Assembly (NCBI RefSeq): GCF_009749525.1
Contig: NZ_WOAC01000015.1
Coordinates: 62,001 to 126,000, forward strand
DNA length: 64,000 nt
From: Mesorhizobium xinjiangense
GTDB lineage: Bacteria; Pseudomonadota; Alphaproteobacteria; Rhizobiales; Rhizobiaceae
Reading direction: 5' to 3'
Each line of letters begins with the position of its first letter. Position 1 is the stretch's first letter. Below the pieces are notes generated by a model. That model had not been told where the DNA came from, ran no database searches, and saw only the letters and a list, made by a program, of their open reading frames with translations. The position numbers and the translations under genes were made by a program. Positions 29,658-39,870 of this stretch are shown here, in pieces.

Positions 29658-32600
29658 GCCGCTACGCCGAAATCGCCGCCGCCAGCAATTTCTCCTTCCT
29701 GCGCGGCGCCTCGCATGCCAGCGACCTCGTCGCATGCGCGATCGCGCTCGGCCATGCCGGCATCGGGATTGCCGACCGCAACACGGTGGCCGGCGTGGTG
29801 CGCGCCCATATCGCCGTGGAGGAGGCGCGCGCCGCCTTCCGCCAGGAGCACGGGGGCGAACTGCCCTTCAAGCTCGCCGTCGGCGCGCGCCTCGTCTTTT
29901 GCGACGGCACGCCCGATATCCTCGCCTATCCGCAAAACCGCGAGGGCTGGGGGCGGCTTTGCCGGCTTCTGACCATCGGCAAGCGGCAGGCGAAGAAGGG
30001 CGAATGCACGCTTTGCCTCAACGACCTCCTGGCCCGCAGCGGCGATATTCTCCTGGTCGTGATGCCCGAGCGACGGCTGGAAGGGCTCGATACATTGCTG
30101 CCACGGCTCAACGAGGCGGCACCCGGCGCGGTGTGGCTGGGCGCGGCCATGCTCTACCAGGGCGGCGACCGGCGCCGGCTGGCGGCGCTGACGGCGGTGG
30201 CCCATGCCGCGCGCGTGCCGCTTCTGGCCCTCAACGACGTGCTCTACCACGCGCCCGAGCAGCGCGACCTGCAGGACATCGTCACCTGCATCCGCGAGGG
30301 CGTGACCCTCGAGAGCGCCGGCCGGCGGCTGGAGGCGAACGCCGAGCGTCACCTCAAATCGCCCGACGAGATGGCGCGGCTTTTCCGCGACGCGCCGGAA
30401 GCGATCGCCGAGACGACCGATTTCCTCGCGCGCATCGACTTCTCGCTCGATGAGCTCAGATATGAATATCCCGACGAGCCGGTGCCGCCGGGCAAGACGC
30501 CGCAGGGCTGGCTGGAGGAGCTGACCTGGCGACGCGCGGCGCTGCGCTATCCGAACGGCATTCCCGAGAAAGTCGTCCGGCTGCTGAAAGACGAGCTCAC
30601 ACTGATCGGCCAGCTCGACTATGCGCGCTATTTCCTGACCATCCGCGACATCGTGCGCTATGCCGAGGACAAGGGCATTCTCTGCCAGGGCCGCGGCTCG
30701 GCGGCCAATTCAGCCGTGTGCTACGTGCTCGGCATCACCGCCGTCGACCCGTCCGAGAACGAGCTTCTGTTTGCCCGTTTCATCTCCACCGAGCGCCGCG
30801 AGCCCCCCGACATCGACGTCGATTTCGAGCATGAGCGGCGCGAGGAGGTCATCCAGCACATCTACGAGCGCTACGGGCGCGAACGCGCCGGCATCGCCGC
30901 CACCGTCATCACCTACCGCCCGCGCAGCGCCATTCGCGAGGTCGGCAAGGCGCTGGGGCTGACGGAGGACGTGACGGCCAGGCTCGCCGGCACGGTATGG
31001 GGAAGCTGGGGCGACGCCATCACCAACGAACAAGTGCGCCAGTCGGGGCTGGAGCCGGACAATCCATTGTTGCGCCGGGCCGTATCGCTCGCCACGCGGC
31101 TGCTCGGTTTCCCGCGTCACCTGTCGCAGCATGTCGGCGGCTTCGTGCTTTCGCGCGGCCGGCTCGACGAGATGGTGCCGATCGGCAATGCGGCGATGGA
31201 AGACCGCACCTTCATCGAATGGGACAAGGACGACATCGACGCGCTGAGGCTGATGAAGGTCGACGTGCTCGCCCTCGGCATGCTGACCTGCATCCGCAAG
31301 AGCTTCGAGCTTCTGGCTGCGCATCGCGGCCTCCATCTCGATCTGGCAAGCGTGATGAAGGAAGACGAAGCCGTCTACGCGATGCTGCAGAAGGGCGATT
31401 CCATCGGCGTCTTCCAGGTCGAAAGCCGGGCCCAGATCTCCATGCTGCCGCGGCTCAAACCAAAGGAGTTCTACGATCTCGTCATCGAGGTGGCGATCGT
31501 GCGGCCCGGCCCGATCCAGGGCGACATGGTGCACCCCTATCTGCGCCGCAGGAATAAGCAGGAGAAAGAAGACTACCCCGCGCCGGCGCCGGAGCACGGG
31601 CCGCCGGACGAACTCAAGCAGGTGCTCGGGCGCACGCTCGGCGTCCCGCTGTTCCAGGAACAGGCCATGCAGATCGCCATGGTGGCGGCACGGTTCACCG
31701 CCGAGCAGGCCAATGCGCTGCGCCGGGCCATGGCGACCTTCCGCCATACCGGCACCATCCACACATTCGAGGAAAAGATGGTCGAGGGCATGGTGCGGCG
31801 CGGCTATGAGCGCGACTTCGCCGAGCGCTGCTTCGCCCAGATCAAGGGGTTCGGCGAATACGGCTTCCCCGAAAGCCACGCCGCCTCCTTCGCCAAGCTC
31901 GTCTATATCTCGGCCTGGATCAAATGCCACCATCCGGCGGTGTTCGCCTGCGCGCTGCTCAACTCGCAACCGATGGGTTTTTACGCACCGGCCCAGATCG
32001 TGCGCGATGCGCGCGAGCATGACGTGGAGGCGTGCGCTGCCGACGTCAATGCCAGCCATTGGGACAACACGCTGGAAGAAACAGACGGCGATGCGCTGGC
32101 TTTAAGATTGGGCCTGCGCCAGGTCGACGGTTTCAAGAAAGACTGGGCCGAAGCGCTCACCGCATCACGCGGGGCCGGATTTGACAGTATGGAGACGCTG
32201 TGGCGGCGCGCCCGCCTGCCGCACCGGGCTCTCAAGATCCTGGCCGACGCCGACGCCTTCCGCTCGCTCGGGCTCGACCGGCGGGCCGCCCTTTGGGCCG
32301 TGCGCCGCCTGCCCGACGATGCGCCGCTGCCGCTGTTCGCCGCAGCACAAGCGCGCGAACTTGGCCGCGAGCCCGAGGCCGCGCTGCCCGAAATGCCGCT
32401 GGCCGAGCATGTGGTGGCCGACTACCAGACGACGCGGCTGTCCTTGAAGGCGCATCCGATGGCCTTCCTGCGCGACATGTTTCGCCGCGAAGGCGTGATG
32501 AGCTCGGCCGAGATCGCCGCCGCGCCCGACGGAAAGCGCGTGGCGGTGGCCGGTGTCGTCCTGGTGCGCCAGCGCCCGGGCAAGGGCAACGCCATCTTCA

Positions 32601-32914
32601 TGACGGTAGAGGACGAGACCGGCATCACCAATTCGCTGATCTGGGCGCGCCGCTTCAAGCATTTCCGCCGCGAGGTGATGGGCGCCAAGCTCGCTCTCAT
32701 CGAGGGCCGCGTGCAGAAGAGCCCGGAGGGCGTGGTTCACCTGATCGCCGAGCGGGTCAGCGACCGCACGCGCGAGCTCGACCGGCTGTCGGACGACCAC
32801 GCGGCCCGGCTCGCCCTGTCACGCGCCGACGAGGTCACCCATCCCGCCCATCCGCAGGGATCGCATCATCCGCGCAATGTCCGCATCATCCCGCGCTCGC
32901 GCGACTTTCATTGA
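29654..32914 (+). CDS. dnaE2: Error-prone DNA polymerase III alpha subunit DnaE2
   Basis: The 1086-residue C-family polymerase is the catalytic part of the ImuABC mutasome. Visible are an N-terminal PHP domain (EIAAASNFSFLRGASHASDLV), the catalytic palm with PDIDVDFEHERREEVIQHIY and GRGSAANSAVCYVLGIT, the fingers with SQHVGGFVLSRGRLDE, the HhH region (GEYGFPESHAASFAKLVYISAWIKCHHP) and a C-terminal OB-fold (VAGVVLVRQRPGKGNAIFMTVEDETG). The length and the shortened C-terminus, without the tau-binding tail, match DnaE2 and not DnaE1. It overlaps imuB by ATGA and is SOS-controlled through the upstream LexA box. Confidence 0.95.
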   Translation: MSRYAEIAAASNFSFLRGASHASDLVACAIALGHAGIGIADRNTVAGVVRAHIAVEEARAAFRQEHGGELPFKLAVGARLVFCDGTPDILAYPQNREGWGRLCRLLTIGKRQAKKGECTLCLNDLLARSGDILLVVMPERRLEGLDTLLPRLNEAAPGAVWLGAAMLYQGGDRRRLAALTAVAHAARVPLLALNDVLYHAPEQRDLQDIVTCIREGVTLESAGRRLEANAERHLKSPDEMARLFRDAPEAIAETTDFLARIDFSLDELRYEYPDEPVPPGKTPQGWLEELTWRRAALRYPNGIPEKVVRLLKDELTLIGQLDYARYFLTIRDIVRYAEDKGILCQGRGSAANSAVCYVLGITAVDPSENELLFARFISTERREPPDIDVDFEHERREEVIQHIYERYGRERAGIAATVITYRPRSAIREVGKALGLTEDVTARLAGTVWGSWGDAITNEQVRQSGLEPDNPLLRRAVSLATRLLGFPRHLSQHVGGFVLSRGRLDEMVPIGNAAMEDRTFIEWDKDDIDALRLMKVDVLALGMLTCIRKSFELLAAHRGLHLDLASVMKEDEAVYAMLQKGDSIGVFQVESRAQISMLPRLKPKEFYDLVIEVAIVRPGPIQGDMVHPYLRRRNKQEKEDYPAPAPEHGPPDELKQVLGRTLGVPLFQEQAMQIAMVAARFTAEQANALRRAMATFRHTGTIHTFEEKMVEGMVRRGYERDFAERCFAQIKGFGEYGFPESHAASFAKLVYISAWIKCHHPAVFACALLNSQPMGFYAPAQIVRDAREHDVEACAADVNASHWDNTLEETDGDALALRLGLRQVDGFKKDWAEALTASRGAGFDSMETLWRRARLPHRALKILADADAFRSLGLDRRAALWAVRRLPDDAPLPLFAAAQARELGREPEAALPEMPLAEHVVADYQTTRLSLKAHPMAFLRDMFRREGVMSSAEIAAAPDGKRVAVAGVVLVRQRPGKGNAIFMTVEDETGITNSLIWARRFKHFRREVMGAKLALIEGRVQKSPEGVVHLIAERVSDRTRELDRLSDDHAARLALSRADEVTHPAHPQGSHHPRNVRIIPRSRDFH

Positions 32915-32954
32915 GCGGGGATGTATCGACCGTCCCGGCCACCCCCGCCGCACC

Positions 32955-33425
32955 TCACGCAGCGATGTCGACGAGCTTTGCCCCGGCCGCGGCGAGCAAC
33001 GCCCGCGGCTCGGCCGAAAAGACGGCATCATGCGCGCCGGCGGCGGCCCAGACGATGTCGAAACCGGCCAGCGTCTCGTCGGCAAAGGCGCCGATCGGCT
33101 CGAGATGGCCGAGCGGCGCAACGCCGCCGATGGCAAAGCCGGTCACCTCGCGGATATGGCGCGGATCGGCCCGCTCCAATTCTTCGCCGGTAAGAGCCGC
33201 GGCCTTCTTGGCATCGAGCTGATTGGCGCCCGAGACGAGGAAGAGATACAGGTTCTTGCTCTCTTTACCCTGAAAGATCAGCGACTTGACGATCTGCGCC
33301 ACCGTCACGCCGCACTGCTGCGCGGCTTCGGCAGCGGTTCGCGTCGATTCCCCCATGCGCTTGATCTCGATTTCCAGGCCCGCCTCCCCGGCGGCGCGTC
33401 GGACGCGTTCGATGCTCTTGCTCAC
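32955..33425 (-). CDS. YbaK/EbsC-family aminoacyl-tRNA deacylase-like protein
   Basis: The 156-residue protein is a stand-alone editing domain of the YbaK/ProX superfamily. TRTAAEAAQQCGVTVAQIVKSLIF contains the conserved Lys that binds the substrate, followed by LVSGANQLDAKKAAAL, DPRHIREVTGFAIGGVAPLGH with the GGVxPxGH loop, and the final strand. Such enzymes hydrolyse mischarged Cys- or Ala-tRNAs. The exact specificity cannot be read. It converges on dnaE2 with a 40-base gap and lies 18 bases downstream of the MBL hydrolase gene. Confidence 0.88.
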   Translation of the reverse strand: MSKSIERVRRAAGEAGLEIEIKRMGESTRTAAEAAQQCGVTVAQIVKSLIFQGKESKNLYLFLVSGANQLDAKKAAALTGEELERADPRHIREVTGFAIGGVAPLGHLEPIGAFADETLAGFDIVWAAAGAHDAVFSAEPRALLAAAGAKLVDIAA

Positions 33426-33443
33426 GTCGGGTATCCTCCGGTT

Positions 33444-34271
33444 TCAGGCGGCTTCGAGCGAAAGCTCGATCTCCATCCCGTCATAGGCGGGCCATACATG
33501 CGGCGGCGTTTCCCGGCTCACCGTCTCATAGTCGAGCGGTACATGCATGTGGGTCAGCACGCCGCGGCGCACCTTGAGACGGTCGATCCAGTCGAGCGCC
33601 TCGGAAAGAGAGAAATGGGAGGGGTGCGAACGGTATTGCAGCGCGTCGATAATCAGCGTGTGCGTGCCTGCGAGACGCTCGGCCGTCACATCCGGAAAGC
33701 CGCTGACATCGCTGCAATAGGCGATGTCGCCGATGCGGAAGCCGAGCGAGACGATGTCGCCATGCACCATCGGCAGCGGCAGGAAGGTGAGCGGCCCGCC
33801 TTCGCCCTCGATGGTGAAGGATTGATCGTGCGCAATCGCGTGCGGCGCGACGATCGGCGGATAGGAACTGCCGGGCGGAGTCTCGAAGCAATAGCCGAAA
33901 CCCTCCTTCAGCCGTGCCATGGTCGGTGCATCGGCGTAGATGTCGAGGAGCTGGCGCTGGTTGATGACGAAGCTGCGCAGATCGTCGATGCCGTGGATAT
34001 GGTCGGCATGCGGATGGGTATAGACCACGGCATCGATCCGCTTGACGCCGGCCATCAGCATCTGCGAGCGGAAATCAGGCGTCGTGTCGACCACCACGGT
34101 CGTGCGGCGTCCGTCGGGAGCGATGCGCTCGACAAGCGCGCCGGCGCGCATGCGGCGGTTCTTCGGATTGCCCGGGTCGCAATTGCCCCAGTCGCCGGTC
34201 GGCCGCGGCACTCCCGGCGAGGAGCCGCAGCCGAGGATGGTCAGACGGAGCCGGTCGGCTTCGCCGCTCAT
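33444..34271 (-). CDS. MBL-fold hydrolase, PhnP/phosphoribosyl cyclic phosphodiesterase-like
   Basis: The 275 residues form a metallo-beta-lactamase fold with the metal motif THPHADHIHGIDD, an N-terminal LTILGCGSSPGVPRP, the aspartate-bearing segment DIAYCSDVSGFP and a later THMHVPLDY with another metal ligand. The GCGSSPGVPRPTGDWGNCD opening is typical of the PhnP-like group next to tatD in Rhizobiales. The natural substrate there is not settled. A 1,2-cyclic phosphodiesterase or RNase Z-like role is possible. Its start overlaps the tatD stop as ATGA, so the two are coupled. Confidence 0.85.
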   Translation of the reverse strand: MSGEADRLRLTILGCGSSPGVPRPTGDWGNCDPGNPKNRRMRAGALVERIAPDGRRTTVVVDTTPDFRSQMLMAGVKRIDAVVYTHPHADHIHGIDDLRSFVINQRQLLDIYADAPTMARLKEGFGYCFETPPGSSYPPIVAPHAIAHDQSFTIEGEGGPLTFLPLPMVHGDIVSLGFRIGDIAYCSDVSGFPDVTAERLAGTHTLIIDALQYRSHPSHFSLSEALDWIDRLKVRRGVLTHMHVPLDYETVSRETPPHVWPAYDGMEIELSLEAA

Positions 34272-35062
34272 CGAGGCGCACCCGCCTCAGGCGGCACCTT
34301 GGAAAACAGGCGGAAGAAATTCTTCGTCGTGGTCTCGGCGACGGCCTCGCGCGACAGGCCCAGCGTATCGGCGAGCACGCCTGCCGTCTCGACCACAAAG
34401 GCCGGCTCGTTGCGCTTGCCACGATGGGGCGGCGGGGCAAGATAGGGCGCGTCCGTTTCCACCAGCAGCCGCTCATGCGGCAGCGATCCGGCGATCTCAC
34501 GCAGCTCTTCCGATTTCCTGAATGTCAGGATGCCGGAAAAGGAGACATAGCCGCCGAGCTGGATGCCGGTTTCGGCCAGCGCGCGGCCGGAGGAGAAGCA
34601 ATGGAGAATGAAGGGAAACGCCCCTTTCTCCGTCTCGTCTTCGAGAATGGCCGCCATGTCGTCGTCGGCGTCGCGCGAATGGATGACGAGCGGCAGGCCG
34701 GTCCGCCGCGCCGCCTCGATATGACGGCGAAAACCCTCGGCCTGCGCCGCGCGCAGCGCATTGTCGTAGAAATAGTCGAGCCCGGCCTCGCCGATTGCCA
34801 CGACCTTGGGGTGTTCGGCCAGCCGCACCAGCTCGTCGGCCGTTATGTCGAGTTCCTCATGCGCATTGTGCGGGTGGGTGCCGACGGAGCAATAGACGTC
34901 CGGATAGGCCTCGGCGATCGCCAGAATATCGTCGAAGCGCTTCACCCGCGTCGAGATGGTGACCATGAGGCCGACACCGGCGGCGCGGGCGCGCTCGACG
35001 ATGGCGTCGCGTTCCTCGGCGAAATCCGGAAAGTCGAGATGGCAATGGCTGTCGACGAGCAT
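34268..35062 (-). CDS. tatD: TatD-family metal-dependent deoxyribonuclease
   Basis: The 264-residue TIM-barrel hydrolase keeps all TatD metal motifs: DSHCHLDFPDF at the start, VGTHPHNA, GEAGLDYFYD, VIHSRDADDD, LHCFSSG and ETDAPYLAPPPHRGKRNEP. TatD enzymes are 3'-5' exonucleases active in DNA repair and DNA fragmentation. The start is placed at the ATG at 35062 (MLVDSHCH), because a longer frame to 35101 would overlap metG by 29 bases. It lies between metG and the MBL gene in the conserved Rhizobiales block. Confidence 0.92.
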   Translation of the reverse strand: MLVDSHCHLDFPDFAEERDAIVERARAAGVGLMVTISTRVKRFDDILAIAEAYPDVYCSVGTHPHNAHEELDITADELVRLAEHPKVVAIGEAGLDYFYDNALRAAQAEGFRRHIEAARRTGLPLVIHSRDADDDMAAILEDETEKGAFPFILHCFSSGRALAETGIQLGGYVSFSGILTFRKSEELREIAGSLPHERLLVETDAPYLAPPPHRGKRNEPAFVVETAGVLADTLGLSREAVAETTTKNFFRLFSKVPPEAGAPR

Positions 35063-35072
35063 ATTTTCAAAC

Positions 35073-36626
35073 TCAGCTTGCGGCTTCGTCTTTGTCGACA
35101 TAGCGCGGGAAGACCGGCGCCGGCGGGGGCAGCGGGTTTCCCGGCGTCAGCGCATCGCCGTCTCCCAGCCGCGCGAATGCGCGCGCTTCTTCCGGCACCG
35201 CCAGAAGATCGAGCAGTTTCGCCGCCGAACCCGGAATGAAGGGCAGGCACAGGATACCGAGCCGCCGGATGGTCTCCGCGGTGACATGGAGCACGGTCTG
35301 CATGCGCGCCGGATCGGTCTTCTTGAGCGCCCACGGCTCCTGCGCGGCGAAATAGCGGTTCGCTTCCGCAACGACGGCAAAGATCGCCGCCAGTGCCTGG
35401 TGGATCGCCTGGTCGCCCATAGCCTTGCGGGCTTTTTCAAGCGCTCCCTCGGCCATTGCCAGGATGGCGCGGTCGTCCTCCGTCAGGTCGCCCTTCTCAG
35501 GCACCGCGCCGCCGCAATTCTTGGCAATCATCGACAGCGAGCGCTGGGCGAGATTGCCCAGATCGTTGGCCAGATCGGCATTGGTGCGGTTGACGATGGC
35601 ATCGTGGCTGTAGCTGCCATCCTGGCCGAAAGGCACCTCGCGCAGGAAGAAGTAGCGCACCTGGTCGAGCCCGTACTGGTCGATCAGCGCGAAAGGATCG
35701 ACGACATTGCCGACCGATTTCGACATCTTCTCCCCGCGGTTGAACAGGAAGCCGTGTGCATAGACGCGCTTCGGCAACTCGATGCCGGCCGACATCAGGA
35801 AGGCCGGCCAGTAGACGGTGTGAAAGCGCACGATGTCCTTGCCGATGACATGGACATCGGCCGGCCAATAGGACCAGGCATCAGCGTCGGTGTCGGGATA
35901 GCCGGCGGCGGTGATGTAGTTGGTCAGCGCGTCGACCCAGACATACATGACGTGCTTTTCGTCGCCCGGCACCGGCACGCCCCATTTGAAGGTGGAGCGC
36001 GAGATCGACAGGTCCTTCAGCCCCGACTTGACGAAGCTGATGACCTCGTTGCGCCGCTCTGCCGGCCCGATGAATTCGGGGTGGCGTTCAAAGAACGCAA
36101 GCAACCTGTCCTGATAGGCCGACAGGCGGAAGAAGTAGGTCTCCTCCTCGTTCCACTCCACCGGCGAGCCGAGCGGCTCGCGGCGCACGCCATCCTCGCC
36201 GACGACGGTTTCGCTCTCGTCGAAATAGGCTTCCTGGCGCACCGAGTACCAGCCACGGTAGCGGTCGAGAAAGATGTCGCCATTGTCGGCCATGCGCGTC
36301 CAGATGGCCTGGCAGGCGCGCTTGTGGCGCTCCTCGGTCGTGCGGATGAAGCCGTCATTGGAGCCGCCGACGGCCTCGACCATGGTGCGGAAGATGGCCG
36401 AGTTCCGATCGGCCAGTTCCTGCGCCGTGACGCCCTCCTTGTCGGCGGTCTGCTGCATCTTCAGCCCGTGCTCGTCGGTGCCGGTGAGGAAGAAGACGTC
36501 CTTGCCGTCGAGCCGTTGAAAGCGCGCCAGCGCATCGGTCGCGATCACCGTATAGGCATGGCCGATATGCGGCTTGCCATTGGGGTAGAAGATGGGCGTC
36601 GTAATGTAGAACTTGTCGTTGGACAT
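35073..36626 (-). CDS. metG: Methionyl-tRNA synthetase
   Basis: This class I synthetase of 517 residues has the HIGH motif ([14 protein letters not shown]), the KMSKS loop ([14 protein letters not shown]) and the anticodon-binding helices ([15 protein letters not shown]). The zinc-knuckle cysteines of the connective peptide are absent ([15 protein letters not shown]), as in the alphaproteobacterial MetG type, and there is no C-terminal tRNA-binding domain. The ATG at 36626 ([17 protein letters not shown]) is preferred to 36644. It is encoded between holB and tatD in the same direction. Confidence 0.96.
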   Translation of the reverse strand: MSNDKFYITTPIFYPNGKPHIGHAYTVIATDALARFQRLDGKDVFFLTGTDEHGLKMQQTADKEGVTAQELADRNSAIFRTMVEAVGGSNDGFIRTTEERHKRACQAIWTRMADNGDIFLDRYRGWYSVRQEAYFDESETVVGEDGVRREPLGSPVEWNEEETYFFRLSAYQDRLLAFFERHPEFIGPAERRNEVISFVKSGLKDLSISRSTFKWGVPVPGDEKHVMYVWVDALTNYITAAGYPDTDADAWSYWPADVHVIGKDIVRFHTVYWPAFLMSAGIELPKRVYAHGFLFNRGEKMSKSVGNVVDPFALIDQYGLDQVRYFFLREVPFGQDGSYSHDAIVNRTNADLANDLGNLAQRSLSMIAKNCGGAVPEKGDLTEDDRAILAMAEGALEKARKAMGDQAIHQALAAIFAVVAEANRYFAAQEPWALKKTDPARMQTVLHVTAETIRRLGILCLPFIPGSAAKLLDLLAVPEEARAFARLGDGDALTPGNPLPPPAPVFPRYVDKDEAAS

Positions 36627-36710
36627 ATAAGGAAAAATCCGCAAGGCAATGCGTTGTCGTGGCGTTCAGATAGCGCATCGCCGTCCCGATTGCCATCCCG
36701 TCGGGCGCGT

Positions 36711-37760
36711 TCAGGCGGCGAGCGCTTCATGCAGGCGGCGCATGAGCCCGAAAACGTGCTGGCGCTTGTCCAGATTGTAGGTTTCGGTCTCCGCTATCGT
36801 GCGCTCGATCTCCTGCCAGAGCGAAGCCAGCGCCTCGGCCTCGGCGAGCCGGCCCTCGCCCGCCACGGCGGTCGCGCGCGCGCCGACCATGTCGAGCGCG
36901 CGCCGGTTGAAGATGGCGAACTGCATGGCCTGGTCGCGGCCCGAAACGGCGTCGGCCAGGCGCCATGCGCCCGCCGTGTCGAACTGTTTCTCGCCTGCCA
37001 GCCGCTCGATCTCGATGGCGATCTCCAGTCCGCCATACTGCGTCAGAAGGATCGCCTCGCGGGCGCTTCCCGACGCACGTTCGATGAGCTGCGGCAGCGT
37101 CTGTGCGGGAACGGGGAGCCCGAGATGCGACAGGGTCTGCGACAGGGCCTCATCGCCCAGCGGCTGAAACCGGACCGTCTGGCAGCGCGACCGGATGGTC
37201 GGCAAAAGGCCGCCCGCGGCATGCGAAATGAGGATGAAGAGTGTGCGGGCCGGCGGCTCCTCGAGGCTCTTCAACAGCGCGTTGGCCGCGCTGGCGTTCA
37301 TGTCGTCGGCCGGGTCGACGATGACGATGCGATATCCCCCGTCATGCGCGGTCATCGACAGGAAGCGGCTGACCTTGCGGATCTCGTCGACCGTCACCGC
37401 CGATTTGAACGCCTTCGTGCGGTCGTTGAGTGGCCGCGTCAGATAGAGGACCGAGGGATGGCCGCCATTGGCGATCATGCGGAAGAGCGAGGAAGCGGGA
37501 TCGGCGTCGCCGATCGCCGGCGGCGCGCCGGCCGGGTCGGGATGGGCGAGGATGTGACGGGCGAAGCGGAAGGCGAGCGTCGCCTTGCCGATGCCCTGCG
37601 GCCCGGAAAAGATCAGACCGTGATGCAGCCTGGCGCTCGCATAGGCGGCGGCCAGGCTGGCCTGCTCGGTCTCATGGCCGAACAGCGCCGGATTCTCCGA
37701 CGGCTCGGGAATGTCGGCCAGCGTGTCGTGCTGCTCGGCCGCCAGGCGCTCGACCATCAT
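36711..37760 (-). CDS. holB: DNA polymerase III delta' subunit
   Basis: The 349-residue clamp-loader subunit has an AAA+ domain with a P-loop [12 protein letters not shown], the DEAD-box-position segment [27 protein letters not shown] typical of delta', and the SRC motif ([10 protein letters not shown]). The zinc-binding cysteines found in the E. coli protein are absent, as is usual in Rhizobiales. It works in the clamp-loader complex. Its start overlaps the tmk stop (ATGA), so both are translated together. Confidence 0.92.
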   Translation of the reverse strand: MMVERLAAEQHDTLADIPEPSENPALFGHETEQASLAAAYASARLHHGLIFSGPQGIGKATLAFRFARHILAHPDPAGAPPAIGDADPASSLFRMIANGGHPSVLYLTRPLNDRTKAFKSAVTVDEIRKVSRFLSMTAHDGGYRIVIVDPADDMNASAANALLKSLEEPPARTLFILISHAAGGLLPTIRSRCQTVRFQPLGDEALSQTLSHLGLPVPAQTLPQLIERASGSAREAILLTQYGGLEIAIEIERLAGEKQFDTAGAWRLADAVSGRDQAMQFAIFNRRALDMVGARATAVAGEGRLAEAEALASLWQEIERTIAETETYNLDKRQHVFGLMRRLHEALAA

Positions 37761-38416
37761 GCCGGCGCCACCAGTTGCTTGTGCGCGGCGATGGTGCGTG
37801 CAGCCGCCGCCGCAACATCTGCCGCCACCGTGTCCTCGTCGCGCGAGGCGTCGATCACGACGCAGCGTTCAGGCTCCGCGCGGGCGATCTCCAGAAAGGC
37901 ATCGCGGCGCTGCCGGTGAACGGCGATGGTTTCCTTCTCGAAACGATCGGCCGTGTCCTCGCCGCGCCTGGCAACCGCCCGGCGCAGCCCTTCCTCGGGG
38001 TCGAGGTCGAGAATGATGGTCAGGTCCGGCATCGTCGCGTTGACCGTCACCTTTTCCAGCGCCCGCATGAAGGCGGGGTCGAGCCCGCCCGTGACACCCT
38101 GATAGACGCGCGAGGAATCCATGAAGCGGTCGCAGAGCACGATCTTCCCGGCCTCGATTGCCGGGCGGATGACCTGTTCGACATGGTCGGAACGCGCCGC
38201 GGCGAAAAGGATCGCCTCCAGCTCCGGGCCGAAGCGTTCGGCGGCGCCCGAAAGCAGGACATGGCGGATCGCCTCGGCGCCGGGCGAACCGCCCGGCTCG
38301 CGCGTCACGAGCGTCTGGCGGCCCTCTTTTGCCAGCAGATCGGCGAGCCGGCGGATCTGGGTCGACTTGCCGGCCCCTTCGCCGCCCTCGAATGTGATGA
38401 ACAGTCCGCGTCCCAA
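37757..38416 (-). CDS. tmk: Thymidylate kinase
   Basis: The 219-residue kinase phosphorylates dTMP to dTDP. The P-loop [11 protein letters not shown], the substrate loop [15 protein letters not shown], the DR motif ([14 protein letters not shown]) and the lid ([13 protein letters not shown]) are all visible. The length is normal. It is the first of the coupled tmk-holB pair, and the D,D-carboxypeptidase gene lies 74 bases upstream in the same direction. Confidence 0.96.
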   Translation of the reverse strand: MGRGLFITFEGGEGAGKSTQIRRLADLLAKEGRQTLVTREPGGSPGAEAIRHVLLSGAAERFGPELEAILFAAARSDHVEQVIRPAIEAGKIVLCDRFMDSSRVYQGVTGGLDPAFMRALEKVTVNATMPDLTIILDLDPEEGLRRAVARRGEDTADRFEKETIAVHRQRRDAFLEIARAEPERCVVIDASRDEDTVAADVAAAAARTIAAHKQLVAPA

Positions 38417-38490
38417 CGACAGCCCTTTCAGGATTGCGCTTCGCGCCCGTCATAATGCGGGCGTGCGGCGAGGTCCATGGCCCGCACGGC

Positions 38491-39660
38491 CTAGGACCGC
38501 AGCCAGCCGGTCAAGAGCTCCTCGATGGCGTCCATGGCGCGCCGGTGAACGGGGCCCGCCGCGACGGATTCGGCGGCATAAAGCGGCGTTTCCTGACTCA
38601 ACGTGTCGCCGATCCAGACCTTCAGCGCGCCGACGCGCTTTCCCTCCTCCACCGGCGCCTCGACCGGGCCGTCATAGACGATACGGGCAATCAGGCGGTC
38701 CCGGTTGGTGATCGGCAGGAAAATCGAAACGCCGCCATGTGTGGTCAGCGCGACATTGCGCTTGGCGCCGCCGTAAAGCCGCGCCTGGCCGACCACCTCG
38801 CCCTCCTCGAAAATGACGCGGCGCTCGAAGGCGCGCATGCCCCAGTCGAGCAGCTTGCGCGCCTCCTCGGCACGCTGTCTTTCGCTGGTCATGCCGGACA
38901 GCGCGGCAAACAGCCGCCGGTCGCCCCGTTCCACGGAACCGACGATCGCATAGCCGGACTCCTCGGTGTAGCCGGTCTTCATGCCGTCGGCACCGATATC
39001 CATCTTGAGCAGCGGATTGCGGTTCGTCTGGCGGATCTTGTTCCAGGTGAATTCGGGCTGCGAATAGTATTTGTAGAACTGCGGATAGGTGCGCCAGATA
39101 TGCTGGGCGAGCATGGTCAACTCGCGCACCGTCACCACCTGGCCCTCGGCGGGCAGGCCGGTGGAATTCTTGAACACCGAATTCTCCAGGCCGATGGCAC
39201 GCGCACGCTCGGTCATCAGTTCGGCGAAATTCTCCTCCGAACCCGCCATGCCCTCGGCGATGACGATGCAGCCGTCATTGGCCGACTGCACGATGACGCC
39301 CTGGATCAGATCCCCCAGGCGGATCGACGAATTGAGCTCGGCGAACATTGTAGAGGTACCGGACGGCGCACCGCCGGTGCGCCAGGCGTTCTCGCTGACG
39401 AAAAAAGTGTCGTCGAGCGACAACCGGCCCGCCTTGACGGCGTTGAAGACGACCTCCATCGTCATCAGCTTGGCGAGCGACGCCGGCGGAATCGGATCGT
39501 CCGCCCCCATGGAAAACAGCACCGTGCCGGTCCCGGCATCGATGAGGAAAGCCTGCTCGGCGCGGGTCTGAAAAAGCTGCGCGCGCGCGCCGACGCTGAC
39601 CATCACAAACGCCGCCAGGAAGGCGAGCACCCCGATCGCGGCATTGAGCTTCGACGTCAT
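38491..39660 (-). CDS. D-alanyl-D-alanine carboxypeptidase (PBP5/6-like, DacC type)
   Basis: A periplasmic low-molecular-weight penicillin-binding protein of 389 residues. It has a signal peptide (LNAAIGVLAFLAAFVMVSVGARAQ) and the three active-site motifs SLAK, SAN (QSANDG) and KTG (GMKTGYTE). The C-terminal domain (IVYDGPVEAPVEEGKRVGALKV) and a final amphipathic helix (RAMDAIEELLTGWLRS) attach it to the inner membrane. It trims pentapeptides in peptidoglycan. The start is the ATG at 39660, which leads directly into the signal peptide. It is transcribed from the region holding one copy of a 101-bp palindromic repeat, downstream of rlpA. Confidence 0.93.
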   Translation of the reverse strand: MTSKLNAAIGVLAFLAAFVMVSVGARAQLFQTRAEQAFLIDAGTGTVLFSMGADDPIPPASLAKLMTMEVVFNAVKAGRLSLDDTFFVSENAWRTGGAPSGTSTMFAELNSSIRLGDLIQGVIVQSANDGCIVIAEGMAGSEENFAELMTERARAIGLENSVFKNSTGLPAEGQVVTVRELTMLAQHIWRTYPQFYKYYSQPEFTWNKIRQTNRNPLLKMDIGADGMKTGYTEESGYAIVGSVERGDRRLFAALSGMTSERQRAEEARKLLDWGMRAFERRVIFEEGEVVGQARLYGGAKRNVALTTHGGVSIFLPITNRDRLIARIVYDGPVEAPVEEGKRVGALKVWIGDTLSQETPLYAAESVAAGPVHRRAMDAIEELLTGWLRS

Positions 39661-39769
39661 CGATGCTGGCCCCGTATCCACATGCTGGCGCCGTTGCGGC
39701 AGGCTGCGCCTTCGCGCCAATGGCGGCGGCACCGGACATGCCCCGAGGCAAGCCTAGCGCGCATTCGCA

Positions 39770-39870
39770 TCAAACGGAACCGTTTGAAGCAAAGATATGC
39801 ACGCCAGATCAATCTGTTGGAGCATGCACCTTTCGCTCAAACGTCACCGTTTGAGCGGGACATGTTCTAT
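39770..39870. repeat. 101-bp palindromic dispersed repeat, copy A
   Basis: 93 of 101 positions match the copy at 53400-53500. Each copy has two short palindromes, TCAAACGGAAC-type (39770-39787) and TCAAACGTCACCGTTTGA near the other end, joined by a conserved 50-base middle. It lies in the gap between rlpA and the carboxypeptidase gene and touches the last codons of rlpA. Confidence 0.9.
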
